In this document: piece by piece, positions 25,293 to 32,689 of the stretch
Layout of the letters: each line of letters starts with the position of its first letter
How positions within the stretch are numbered: the stretch's first letter is position 1
Notes under the pieces: model-generated
Databases searched by the model: none
Told to the model about the DNA's origin: nothing
Seen by the model: the letters and a program-made list of their open reading frames with translations, nothing else
NCBI GenBank assembly: GCA_964514305.1
Contig: CAZEQD010000003.1
Span: 1 to 64,000 of the forward strand
Source: CAZEQD01 sp964514305
Lineage (GTDB): Bacteria; Acidobacteriota; Aminicenantia; Aminicenantales; Aminicenantaceae
Direction of reading: 5' to 3'
Length of the DNA: 64,000 bases
Made by a program: the position numbers and the translations under genes

Positions 25293-26191
25293 ATAAAAGG
25301 ATTTTTATCGCTCAGCATTTTGCCTTTTTCAAAGCCGACCGCAAGGTAAAGAGGCAGGGCAAACATTCCCTTCTGAAGAGGAGGATGATAAAATTTAAGG
25401 CCATTAACCTTTCTGATTTTTATCCTCTGGGCAATTTCCTCTTTATCTAATTCAAGAGGATCATATTTTTTCGAGGCTACAACAAAACCCCAGGGGAGAC
25501 CAAAAGAGAAAATAAAACTCCAATATGGTCTAACCAAAGGAAAAACAGACCTCAAAGTTTTTACACAAGAGGAATAAAACTCATGATAAAAGGGATCAGT
25601 GCTGCCTGCCTGGAGAACAAACAGACCGTCCTTGTTCAAGGCCTTAAAAATCTTAGCAAAAAACTCTTTAGTAAAAAGATAGATAGAAGGCCCTCCTTGG
25701 ACAGGTTCAGTCAGGTCGGAAATAATGACATCGAATTTTCTTTCAGCTTCCTCTAAGTATTGGCGGGCATCTTCAAAGACTAATTCTGTCTTAGGGTTAG
25801 TGAAAGCTCCCTCTGACCACTCAGGCAGATATTTCTGACAAAGTTTTACTAATTTCTGATCGATATCAACCATGGCTGCTTTTTGAACTACTTTATGCCT
25901 AAGGACTTCCCTCAAAGTTGCTCCTTCTCCCCCTCCAATAATCAAAACTTGACGAGGATGAGGATGAGTGAAGAGGGCAGGATGAACCAATGATTCATGA
26001 TAAACAAATTCATCAATCTGAGCTGATTGAATTTTTTTATCCAGGTAAAGAACCTTACCGTAAAACTGATTATAAAATATCTGAATAAATTGATATTTTG
26101 TTTTACCCTGATAATATAACTTATCAGCTTTGAGAGCCTTGACAACTTTATCTGTATAAAGTTCAAAAAAATATAAACCTTCTTCGGCCAT
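25280..26191 (-). CDS. Aminopropyltransferase of the thermospermine/aminopropylagmatine synthase branch
   Basis: This 303-residue paralogue of the downstream SpeE has a clearly different active-site text: GGGEGATLREVLRH (86-99, E89 in place of Asp) and SDLTEPVQGGPSIYLFTKEF. The GGGEGxTxRE motif and EPVQGGP are features I associate with plant thermospermine synthase (ACL5) and Thermus-type N1-aminopropylagmatine synthase, rather than standard spermidine synthase. Hence it may make a tetraamine or use agmatine. The two paralogues overlap by 13 bases and are surely cotranscribed, so they may act in sequence. The exact acceptor cannot be proven from sequence. There is no good ribosome site before the ATG. 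Confidence 0.83.
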   Translation of the reverse strand: MAEEGLYFFELYTDKVVKALKADKLYYQGKTKYQFIQIFYNQFYGKVLYLDKKIQSAQIDEFVYHESLVHPALFTHPHPRQVLIIGGGEGATLREVLRHKVVQKAAMVDIDQKLVKLCQKYLPEWSEGAFTNPKTELVFEDARQYLEEAERKFDVIISDLTEPVQGGPSIYLFTKEFFAKIFKALNKDGLFVLQAGSTDPFYHEFYSSCVKTLRSVFPLVRPYWSFIFSFGLPWGFVVASKKYDPLELDKEEIAQRIKIRKVNGLKFYHPPLQKGMFALPLYLAVGFEKGKMLSDKNPFIWKL

Positions 26192-26264
26192 GGAAAAAAT
26201 TATATCAACTAAAGAGCTTTGAGTAAATAGGCAGCAAGGATTGGTTTAGGGCGGAAAAGCTTAT

Positions 26265-26313
26265 AGTTTAGAGTTTAAAGTGAGAAGGTTTAGCTGAAAA
26301 GTTTAAAGGGATA
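26265..26313. repeat. Degenerate heptanucleotide array, seven units
   Basis: Phased heptamers read AGTTTAG, AGTTTAA, AGTGAGA, AGGTTTA, GCTGAAA, AGTTTAA and AGGGATA. The first two bases (mostly AG) and the T/A run recur each 7 bases. It is related in style to the arrays at 47186-47406. Confidence 0.4.
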
Positions 26314-26336
26314 AAATTGAATGACAAATTAGCAAT

Positions 26337-26419
26337 GTTTAAGGCAAAAATCTTAATCACAACATGCTAAATGTCTTATCTGAAACGTGAAAATTCTCAA
26401 CTTAATTTTTGCCTTAAAC
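26337..26419. repeat. Inverted repeat, 15-base perfect arms
   Basis: GTTTAAGGCAAAAAT (26337-26351) and ATTTTTGCCTTAAAC (26405-26419) are exact complements, separated by 53 bases. It could be an operator pair or a cruciform in the divergent control region. Confidence 0.6.
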
Positions 26420-26440
26420 TTTAAGTTATTAACAATGTAT

Positions 26441-26460
26441 AGACCTTACAGGTCTTTTTT
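26441..26460 (+). terminator. Terminator-like hairpin ahead of kbl
   Basis: AGACCT-TAC-AGGTCT is followed directly by TTTTT, a compact 6-base stem with a T tract. It lies 31 bases before the ATG of kbl. It may therefore act as an attenuator in the kbl leader or end transcripts from upstream. Confidence 0.45.
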
Positions 26461-26491
26461 GATATAGTTTATTCCCCAAAAGGAGGTTCAT

Positions 26492-27694
26492 ATGTACGGT
26501 AAAATAAAAGAAGATTTAAAAAAAGAAATTCAATCTATTCATCAAGCCGGCCTTTATAAAGAAGAAAGAATTATCATGACTCCTCAAGGTGTGGAAATTG
26601 AGGTTAAAGGTGGAAAAAAAGTCTTAAACTTCTGTGCTAATAATTATTTGGGTCTTTCCAGCCATCCCAAAGTCATCGAAGCTGCCCACAAAACTCTTGA
26701 TCAACGGGGTTATGGGATGAGTTCTGTCCGATTCATCTGCGGGACACAAGACATTCACAGAATCTTAGAGCAGAAAATATCCCAGTTCCTTCAAACTGAT
26801 GATACCATTCTCTTTGCTGCCTGCTTTGATGCTAATGGCGGCGTCTTTGAGCCTCTTCTCGGACCGGAAGATGCCATCATTACTGACCAGCTCAATCATG
26901 CTTCAATTATCGACGGCATCCGCCTTTGCAAAGCCCAGAGATATATCTTCAAACACGCTGATATGGCTGACCTGGAAGAGAAATTAAAAGAAGCTCAAAG
27001 TGCTCGTTATCGGCTGGTGGCCACTGATGGAGTCTTTTCTATGGATGGCGATATTGCCAAACTGGATGAAATCTGTGATCTGGCCGATAAATATGATGCT
27101 CTGGTTATGGTTGACGACGCCCATGCCACTGGATTCCTGGGTAAAACTGGAAGAGGCACCATAGAATATCGGGGAGTGATGGGAAGAGTAGATATTATCA
27201 CTGGCACCCTGGGTAAAGCTTTAGGAGGAGCTTCGGGAGGGTTTGTATCCGGAAGAAAAGAACTAATCGAATTCTACCGCCAGCGCTCAAGACCCTACCT
27301 TTTCTCCAACACCTTAGCCCCGGCTGTTGTAGGAGCATCTATTGCTGTTTTTGACCTCCTTTCCGAGACGACTGAACTGAGAGACAAACTTGAAGCAAAC
27401 ACCAAATATTTCCGGGATAAAATGACTGAAGCTGGCTTTGACATCAAACCAGGCATTCATCCTATTGTTCCTATCATGTTAGGTAAATTCGAAAATGATG
27501 CCAAACTCTCCCAAGATATGGCCCGGGACCTGCTCGAGGAAGGAATTTATGTCATTGGCTTTTATTATCCGGTGGTGCCTAAAGGCCAAGCCAGAATAAG
27601 AGTTCAGCTTTCCGCTGCTCACGAAAAACATCATCTGGATAAAGCTATTGAAGCCTTTACTAAAGTTGGCCGCAGATATAACGTTATTCAATAG
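26492..27694 (+). CDS. kbl: Glycine C-acetyltransferase (2-amino-3-ketobutyrate CoA ligase)
   Basis: This 400-residue PLP enzyme of the alpha-oxoamine synthase family splits 2-amino-3-ketobutyrate with CoA into glycine and acetyl-CoA. Hallmarks are FCANNYLGLSSHP (47-59), YGMSSVRFICGTQDIH, LVMVDDAHATGFLG (PLP-binding Asp and His) and TGTLGKALGGASGG with Schiff-base lysine K242. The closing NTLAPAVVGAS and VVPKGQARIRVQLSAAH fit Kbl rather than BioF or HemA. With the threonine dehydrogenase at 23458 it completes the two-step threonine-to-glycine pathway. An AAAGGAGG ribosome site precedes ATG. Confidence 0.93.
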   Translation: MYGKIKEDLKKEIQSIHQAGLYKEERIIMTPQGVEIEVKGGKKVLNFCANNYLGLSSHPKVIEAAHKTLDQRGYGMSSVRFICGTQDIHRILEQKISQFLQTDDTILFAACFDANGGVFEPLLGPEDAIITDQLNHASIIDGIRLCKAQRYIFKHADMADLEEKLKEAQSARYRLVATDGVFSMDGDIAKLDEICDLADKYDALVMVDDAHATGFLGKTGRGTIEYRGVMGRVDIITGTLGKALGGASGGFVSGRKELIEFYRQRSRPYLFSNTLAPAVVGASIAVFDLLSETTELRDKLEANTKYFRDKMTEAGFDIKPGIHPIVPIMLGKFENDAKLSQDMARDLLEEGIYVIGFYYPVVPKGQARIRVQLSAAHEKHHLDKAIEAFTKVGRRYNVIQ

Positions 27695-27853
27695 AATTAA
27701 ATCCGTTAAATCTCTTGGCTGTTACAGTACTTCTAATTAACTTTATTCAATTCTAAATTTTGGGCTCTGCCTTAGATAAAATAAAAATTGAAATCTTTGC
27801 TCAGAAAAGGTCATATTTTAGATTGGAAAAAAGCTTAGGCCAAGGGGGGATAC

Positions 27854-29293
27854 TTACTTATCCTTTTTATCCCCTTCATTCTCTTGAATAATCCTGTCTT
27901 CAGGCTTAATTTTAGTCATAGTAATTCCTGTATAGCCATAAAATATGGAGACAACCGGGTTGGTAAGATTGAGGAAAGCATAAGGGAGATAAAGAAGAGG
28001 ATTCACTCCAAGGGTAGCATGCATAAAAGCACCACAGCTGTTCCAGGGAATAAGAGGTGAAGAAAGAGTGCCTGAATCTTCCAGACAGCGAGAGAGATTC
28101 TTGGGATGGAGTCCCTGGGCATCAAAAGCATTTTTATACATTCTTCCGGGGACAACTATAGCTATATATTGATCCGAGGCAATAGCATTCATGCCAATAC
28201 AACTAAAAATAGTTACAGCCACCAAAGAACCAGTTCGTTTTACTCTTTTTAGAAGAGCTTTGGCTAAAACTTCAAGCATACCCGTCTTTTCCATTATGCC
28301 TCCAAAAGAGAGAGCACAAATAATCAAAGCTACTGTGGGCATCATATTTACCAGACCCCCCCGGGTTAGAAGATCATCAACCATAGGCACTCCCGTCTTG
28401 GAAATAAAACCCGAATGAGCCGCTTGAATAACTTCAGCGAAAGAACTTGATTGAGTGGTCATAGCAAAGATGCCACCCAAAACTGTACCTCCTAATAAGG
28501 CTGGCAAAGGAGGAATTTTTTTTATAACCATAACGATAACCAGTACAGGGGGGAGTAAAAGAAGAGGATGGATATAAAAATTTGATTTAATGGTGTTCAA
28601 AATGGTTTCAATATTTTGTGACTTCAAAGCCCCACCTGAAAACTTTAATCCTAACAATCCATAAATAATGATAGAAAGGATGTAGCCAGGGGTGGTGGTA
28701 TAAACCATGTGTCTTACATGAGAAAATAAATCTGTCCCGGCTACGGCTGGGGCTAGGTTAGTAGTATCAGATAAAGGTGACATTTTGTCACCAAAATAAG
28801 CCCCTGAAATAATGGCCCCAGCCACCATTGCTACCGGAATTCCCAATCCTCTGCCCACTCCAATAAGGGCCACTCCAACCGTCCCCGCCGTCGACCAGGA
28901 AGATCCAGTGCCTAAGGAAACAATGGAACAAACAATCAAAGTAGCTACCAAAAAAATGCCAGGAGAAAGAAGCTCTAAACCGTAATAAATCATGGCCGGC
29001 ACCACTCCGCCCTGAATCCAGGTCCCAATCATAGTGCCAACGACCATTAAGATTAAGATAGCTCCCATGGCCAGAGTAATGCCATGAACCATACCTTCTT
29101 GAATTTCAGGCCAGGGGTGATTATAAAAGACGGCCACGATAGCAGCCACTGCTGCCGCTGCAATTAAAGGCATATGGGGAGGCTGTTTGAAAATAACTAT
29201 TGTAAAAAATAAGGCGACAATAAGAAAAGCGACGGGCACAATGGCTACTAATAGAGGAATTTCCTTCTTCTTTCTTTTCTTCTTGGCTGTCAA
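27854..29293 (-). CDS. nhaC: NhaC-type Na+/H+ antiporter
   Basis: This 479-residue membrane transporter has about 11-12 helices. The NhaC signature blocks are CSIVSLGTGSSWSTAGTVGVALIG and GAYFGDKMSPLSDTTNLAPAVAG, and the late symmetrical block contains NAIASDQYIAIVVPGRMY and SGTLSSPLIPWNSCGAFM. It would exchange sodium for protons at the inner membrane; some relatives instead swap malate/lactate or other solutes. The start is TTG (29293-29291) with GAGGT 5 bases upstream; no ATG fits better. The Lys/Arg-rich start (KKKRKKK) is cytoplasmic. It has no operon partners. Confidence 0.87.
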   Translation of the reverse strand: MTAKKKRKKKEIPLLVAIVPVAFLIVALFFTIVIFKQPPHMPLIAAAAVAAIVAVFYNHPWPEIQEGMVHGITLAMGAILILMVVGTMIGTWIQGGVVPAMIYYGLELLSPGIFLVATLIVCSIVSLGTGSSWSTAGTVGVALIGVGRGLGIPVAMVAGAIISGAYFGDKMSPLSDTTNLAPAVAGTDLFSHVRHMVYTTTPGYILSIIIYGLLGLKFSGGALKSQNIETILNTIKSNFYIHPLLLLPPVLVIVMVIKKIPPLPALLGGTVLGGIFAMTTQSSSFAEVIQAAHSGFISKTGVPMVDDLLTRGGLVNMMPTVALIICALSFGGIMEKTGMLEVLAKALLKRVKRTGSLVAVTIFSCIGMNAIASDQYIAIVVPGRMYKNAFDAQGLHPKNLSRCLEDSGTLSSPLIPWNSCGAFMHATLGVNPLLYLPYAFLNLTNPVVSIFYGYTGITMTKIKPEDRIIQENEGDKKDK

Positions 29294-29370
29294 TTTGACC
29301 TCTTAAGAATAAAGACTAAGAATTTTATTAGAAGCTAAATAAAAAGGCAAATATTTATTTAAGAAAAAAA

Positions 29371-29398
29371 GGTTAAAGTTGAAAGTGAAAAGCAATAA
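29371..29398. repeat. Short heptad stretch, four units
   Basis: GGTTAAA, GTTGAAA, GTGAAAA and GCAATAA are phased at 7 bases and resemble the GTAAANN arrays elsewhere in the window. Confidence 0.3.
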
Positions 29399-29454
29399 TG
29401 AGGTAAAAAATAAATTGAAACTTGGAAAATGGTGGGAATTTGTTTAATTAAAAT

Positions 29455-30006
29455 TCACTTTAGAAGATCATCGCGAGTCAGGAGAGAAATAAAAGTGTAG
29501 CCTTCTTTTTCTAAATTTTCTCTCCCTCCCTCAAGTCGATCCACCAAAGCCAAAGCTAAAACTATCTCGCCTCCTTCTTCCTCCACCGCTTTACAAGCCT
29601 TAAGGGTTGAACCGCCGGTGGTAACCACATCATCGACTACAGCTACTTTCCAGCCGGGTTCAAATGGCCCTTCAATCATTTTTCTCTGACCATGCTTTTT
29701 TGGTTCCTTACGAACAATAAAAGCAGGCAACGGCCGCTCAGTTTTAGCACTTAAGGCAGCAACTGCACTGACAATAGGATCTGCACCTAAAGTAAATCCC
29801 CCAATAGCATCTATATCATAAGGCTTAAGCATCGCTAACAATAACTGGGCGGTAAGGAAAGCTCCCTGAGGATCAAGGGTTGTCATTTTAGCATCTATAT
29901 AATAATTACTTGTCCTTCCTGAAGTCAGGACTCTGTGGACATTGGTTTGCAAAGATTTTTCTTTAACTAATTTTATTAATTCTTCTTTTAAATCTTTTCT
30001 TTCCAT
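29455..30006 (-). CDS. pyrE: Orotate phosphoribosyltransferase
   Basis: This 183-residue type I phosphoribosyltransferase joins orotate to PRPP in pyrimidine synthesis. The PRPP-binding motif VDDVVTTGGS is at 124-133. Orotate/PRPP contacts include TSGRTSNYYIDAK (about 28-40), GFTLGADPIVSA and the RKEPKKHGQRKMIEG loop. Length and motifs are standard for bacterial and archaeal PyrE. It follows the SpoIID gene by 19 bases and may be cotranscribed. Other pyr genes are not in the window. Confidence 0.93.
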   Translation of the reverse strand: MERKDLKEELIKLVKEKSLQTNVHRVLTSGRTSNYYIDAKMTTLDPQGAFLTAQLLLAMLKPYDIDAIGGFTLGADPIVSAVAALSAKTERPLPAFIVRKEPKKHGQRKMIEGPFEPGWKVAVVDDVVTTGGSTLKACKAVEEEGGEIVLALALVDRLEGGRENLEKEGYTFISLLTRDDLLK

Positions 30007-30025
30007 TTTATTGTTTATCCGCTAA

Positions 30026-32242
30026 TTAATATATTTTGGCTATTTTAATACCGTGATAATACTTTTTCAATATTTCTTTATAATCTGCACCTTCTCTGGC
30101 CATACCAAAAGCACCCACCTGGCAGAGGCCGACTCCATGTCCCCAGCCTTTCCCATAAAAAATAAAGCTGCTAATTTGACCATGCTTATCATATTCCCTA
30201 TCTATAACAAAAAGGGTATCTTTAAGACCCAGGACACGGCGAATTTTAAAGCCTTTGATCAAAACCTGGCTATCGCTGCCTTTAACTAAGAGCTCCACAA
30301 CTCGATTGGAATGGCCTCTTTTCTGAGGAATCAAATCCTGGAGTTGACCTACTGGATAAAATTGATTTATTCTTCTTTCCAATTCTTCTCTCGATTTTTT
30401 TATCTGCCAGTTATGAAAAATAGAATCTCTGTCTAAAATATTGGAATGAAAAGAATAGACTGCTTCCAATAATTTAATCTGGCCTTCTCCTTCAATCCAC
30501 CTTACTCTATCTCCTTTTAATAATCTAAGTTGAGTAGTAAAAACATAATGGCCGCTGTTATTTTTTAAGAGAACTAAATCAGGAGAAAGACCAAGGTTTT
30601 TTATTTCTTTTTCTTCTTCGAGTTCAACTGTTTTGCCTTCAAGCTTTCTAAAGATTCCTGAATGGGTTAAATCCCGATAAGACTGAACAACTTTTCCGAG
30701 GTAAAAGGCAAGTTCACTCCGGGTTAGAGAATTTTCTGGGTTTTTCATCTTGAGAGTGGCTGGAAAAATACCCGATTGAATTAGATAAGCCAAATAATCT
30801 CTCAATCCTTCGGGCCATTGCTCATAATCTTGGAGAATAAAATCTTTCTCGCTCTTCAATAATAATGTCTGGACTCTCTTTTCCCAACCAAGAGACTTGA
30901 CAATAAGACTAGCCAAACTGCCATAATTAAGCACAGAGGCTTGCGGCCAAGGTTGTTCAATTTTTTTCCCTAATAAATTTATAATTTTCTGAAGCCATTG
31001 CACTGCCTCTTCATAAGAGGCCTCTTCCTGAAAGAAACTACTATCTTCTTGAAAAGGAATAATTTGCAAGCATAAGAGAGAAGCAACAATGGGGCTTATA
31101 TTTTTGCCTTCGACCAAAATAGGCGGTAGAAGATTTTTTCCTTTAATCAACCATACATTTTGCTTTTCATAAACGCATTCAGTACTTCTCAAATAAGGCA
31201 AAGGCTGGCCTCCGAAAACATTTTCCACGTCTTCTGTCATTCCTCCACAAGTACTGGTATAAAGAGCATCGATCAACTTACCCTTGTAAAGGGCCACTTG
31301 ACCGCGAGTCATCTCCACAGCCTTAGTACTCAACGGATGCTCAGCTCCCATGCCTTTGTAAAACTGAGAATTAGGCGTATCTGAAAGATCAAAACCTAAT
31401 TCATTATACATGCCTAATTTTTTGATTGCATAGGTTCTGGCGGCTACAGCTTGAGCCTTAAGAGCTTCCAGTTCATTAAATTCATAAGGAGAAAGTTCAC
31501 TGGGAACCACTCCTTTTAGATAATCTTCTAAATTTAATATATTAATCAGAACCAACCCTTTAGAGCTGGGCTTAAGGACAAAAATCCCCCGGTAATTACG
31601 GCCGTTAAAAGAAAGAAAACTCTGACCATTACTGGGTATAAAATAAAGTACAGTTTCTTTTTTTAATCTTTTAAGTTCATCATTGACTAGAATCCAAAGG
31701 GGCCTTGTTTCATCAAAAGTAATATCTTCTCTTAAAATCCAGCTTTCTTTAAAGCCAAGTTCTTCTAATTTTTTAATGAAACTCAGAGCCTCTCCCCGAG
31801 TTAAAAAGTCTCCGATTTTCACTTGATAACCGATTGTCACATTATCTTCTTCATTCTCAGTTATATAAATTTTATTCCTAATTTTTGTCTTCAATTCCTG
31901 AGCAATGGCTTCCGCTTCTTTTTTATCTTTTGTTTGAGCTATTTGAATCAAAAATTTTTCGCTTAATTTTTCTTTATGACCTTTTATTCTTACTTGGGTT
32001 GCCTCATCAGCAATTAGTTTATACCATGAATTTACTTCATATATCTTCATGCCAGATGATGAAGAAATTTTAATATCGCTTAAATTGAGGCCAAGACCAA
32101 TTTTTATTATCGGCTTTTTAATTAAATAGCCATGAAAAAATGTCTTTTCCAGACCAAATTCTATGGGCTGCCCCCCTAAAATAAAAAAGGCAAGAAAGAT
32201 AGTAACTATAAACTTTGGCTGAAAAAGATTGGTGGTTTTCAT
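30026..32242 (-). CDS. SpoIID/LytB domain protein with SPOR-like segment
   Basis: This 738-residue exported protein begins with a signal segment (FIVTIFLAFFILGGQPIEFG). Residues of about 85-175 are SPOR-like, a peptidoglycan-binding fold (FLIQIAQTKDKKEAEAIAQELK, then VKIGDFLTRGEALSFIKKLEELGF). A SpoIID core follows (NILNLEDYLKGVVPSELSP, LKAQAVAARTYAI, STCGGMTEDVENVFGG), and its usual C-terminal block GKGWGHGVGLCQVGAFGMA comes at the very end. Between them lie about 270 extra residues, partly resembling an SLH-type fold (SLTRSELAFYLGKVVQ). SpoIID enzymes are lytic transglycosylases on denuded glycan. A near-consensus promoter precedes it, and pyrE follows. Confidence 0.87.
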   Translation of the reverse strand: MKTTNLFQPKFIVTIFLAFFILGGQPIEFGLEKTFFHGYLIKKPIIKIGLGLNLSDIKISSSSGMKIYEVNSWYKLIADEATQVRIKGHKEKLSEKFLIQIAQTKDKKEAEAIAQELKTKIRNKIYITENEEDNVTIGYQVKIGDFLTRGEALSFIKKLEELGFKESWILREDITFDETRPLWILVNDELKRLKKETVLYFIPSNGQSFLSFNGRNYRGIFVLKPSSKGLVLINILNLEDYLKGVVPSELSPYEFNELEALKAQAVAARTYAIKKLGMYNELGFDLSDTPNSQFYKGMGAEHPLSTKAVEMTRGQVALYKGKLIDALYTSTCGGMTEDVENVFGGQPLPYLRSTECVYEKQNVWLIKGKNLLPPILVEGKNISPIVASLLCLQIIPFQEDSSFFQEEASYEEAVQWLQKIINLLGKKIEQPWPQASVLNYGSLASLIVKSLGWEKRVQTLLLKSEKDFILQDYEQWPEGLRDYLAYLIQSGIFPATLKMKNPENSLTRSELAFYLGKVVQSYRDLTHSGIFRKLEGKTVELEEEKEIKNLGLSPDLVLLKNNSGHYVFTTQLRLLKGDRVRWIEGEGQIKLLEAVYSFHSNILDRDSIFHNWQIKKSREELERRINQFYPVGQLQDLIPQKRGHSNRVVELLVKGSDSQVLIKGFKIRRVLGLKDTLFVIDREYDKHGQISSFIFYGKGWGHGVGLCQVGAFGMAREGADYKEILKKYYHGIKIAKIY

Positions 32243-32265
32243 AGGCTGACTTTTTCCTTGGGATG

Positions 32266-32295
32266 ATTATAGACAGGATTTAGAGTGGATGTCAA
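32266..32295 (-). promoter_or_regulatory. Near-consensus sigma-70 promoter of the SpoIID gene
   Basis: On the minus strand a perfect TTGACA (32295-32290) and a perfect TATAAT (32271-32266) are separated by 18 bases. The leader to the ATG at 32242 is only about 17 bases and includes AAGGA. Confidence 0.75.
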
Positions 32296-32333
32296 GAAAT
32301 AAATTCAATATGTAAGGCTCCATTTTTCTATCT

Positions 32334-32349
32334 ATACTATATATAGTAT
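32334..32349. repeat. Perfect 16-base AT-only-core palindrome
   Basis: ATACTATATATAGTAT is self-complementary. It lies just upstream of the SpoIID promoter and might be an operator. Confidence 0.4.
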
Positions 32350-32424
32350 TTATATCTTCTCCTTTATGACTAAACAATATAGCTGACAAAGGCAAGAAAG
32401 TCAAGATTTCTTGGGCTCTTTGAC

Positions 32425-32597
32425 GAAAAGTGGGGTAATATATATATAATAGCCACCAGACGGGGTCAGACCTTCATAAGTTTCATAAATTATGCTTCTC
32501 TATTTATATATTTCGTCGGTTTGTAAGGGACAAAAATTATTACAGTTATTGTAAAAATTAAAGTTATGAAACTTATGAAGGTCTGACCCCACTTTTC
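32425..32597. repeat. Large inverted repeat of the GGGGTCAG family, copy 1
   Basis: The right arm, 32564-32597, reads TTATGAAACTTATGAAGG through GTCTGACCCCACTTTTC. The left arm is its exact complement but split: GAAAAGTGGGG (32425-32435), a 30-base interruption ending in GGGG (32436-32465), then TCAGACCTTCATAAGTTTC and ATAA (to 32488). The 34-base arms enclose about 75 bases. The core GGGGTCAGACCTTC recurs in copy 2 downstream of the regulator gene. Such inverted repeats are typical of small non-autonomous or REP-type mobile elements. Confidence 0.8.
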
Positions 32598-32689
32598 TAT
32601 ATTTACTCTAATAAAATTTGTAATCTAATGTTTAAATTGTTAACATAAAGAAAAATTGTATTAGCAGCAAAAATGCATAGTGGTCAACG

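Larger units (their letters stand above)
26192..26491. other. Divergent intergenic region with repeats and hairpins
   Basis: This 300-base spacer between the aminopropyltransferase and kbl genes holds a heptad-phased stretch (26265-26313), a 15-base perfect inverted repeat (26337-26419) and a terminator-like hairpin (26441-26460). No coding frame was seen. Confidence 0.6.
32243..32689. other. Divergent intergenic region with promoter, palindrome and large inverted repeat
   Basis: This 447-base spacer between the SpoIID and NtrC-type genes holds a promoter for the former (32266-32295), a 16-base AT palindrome (32334-32349) and the long inverted repeat at 32425-32597. No coding frame was seen. 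Confidence 0.7.
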
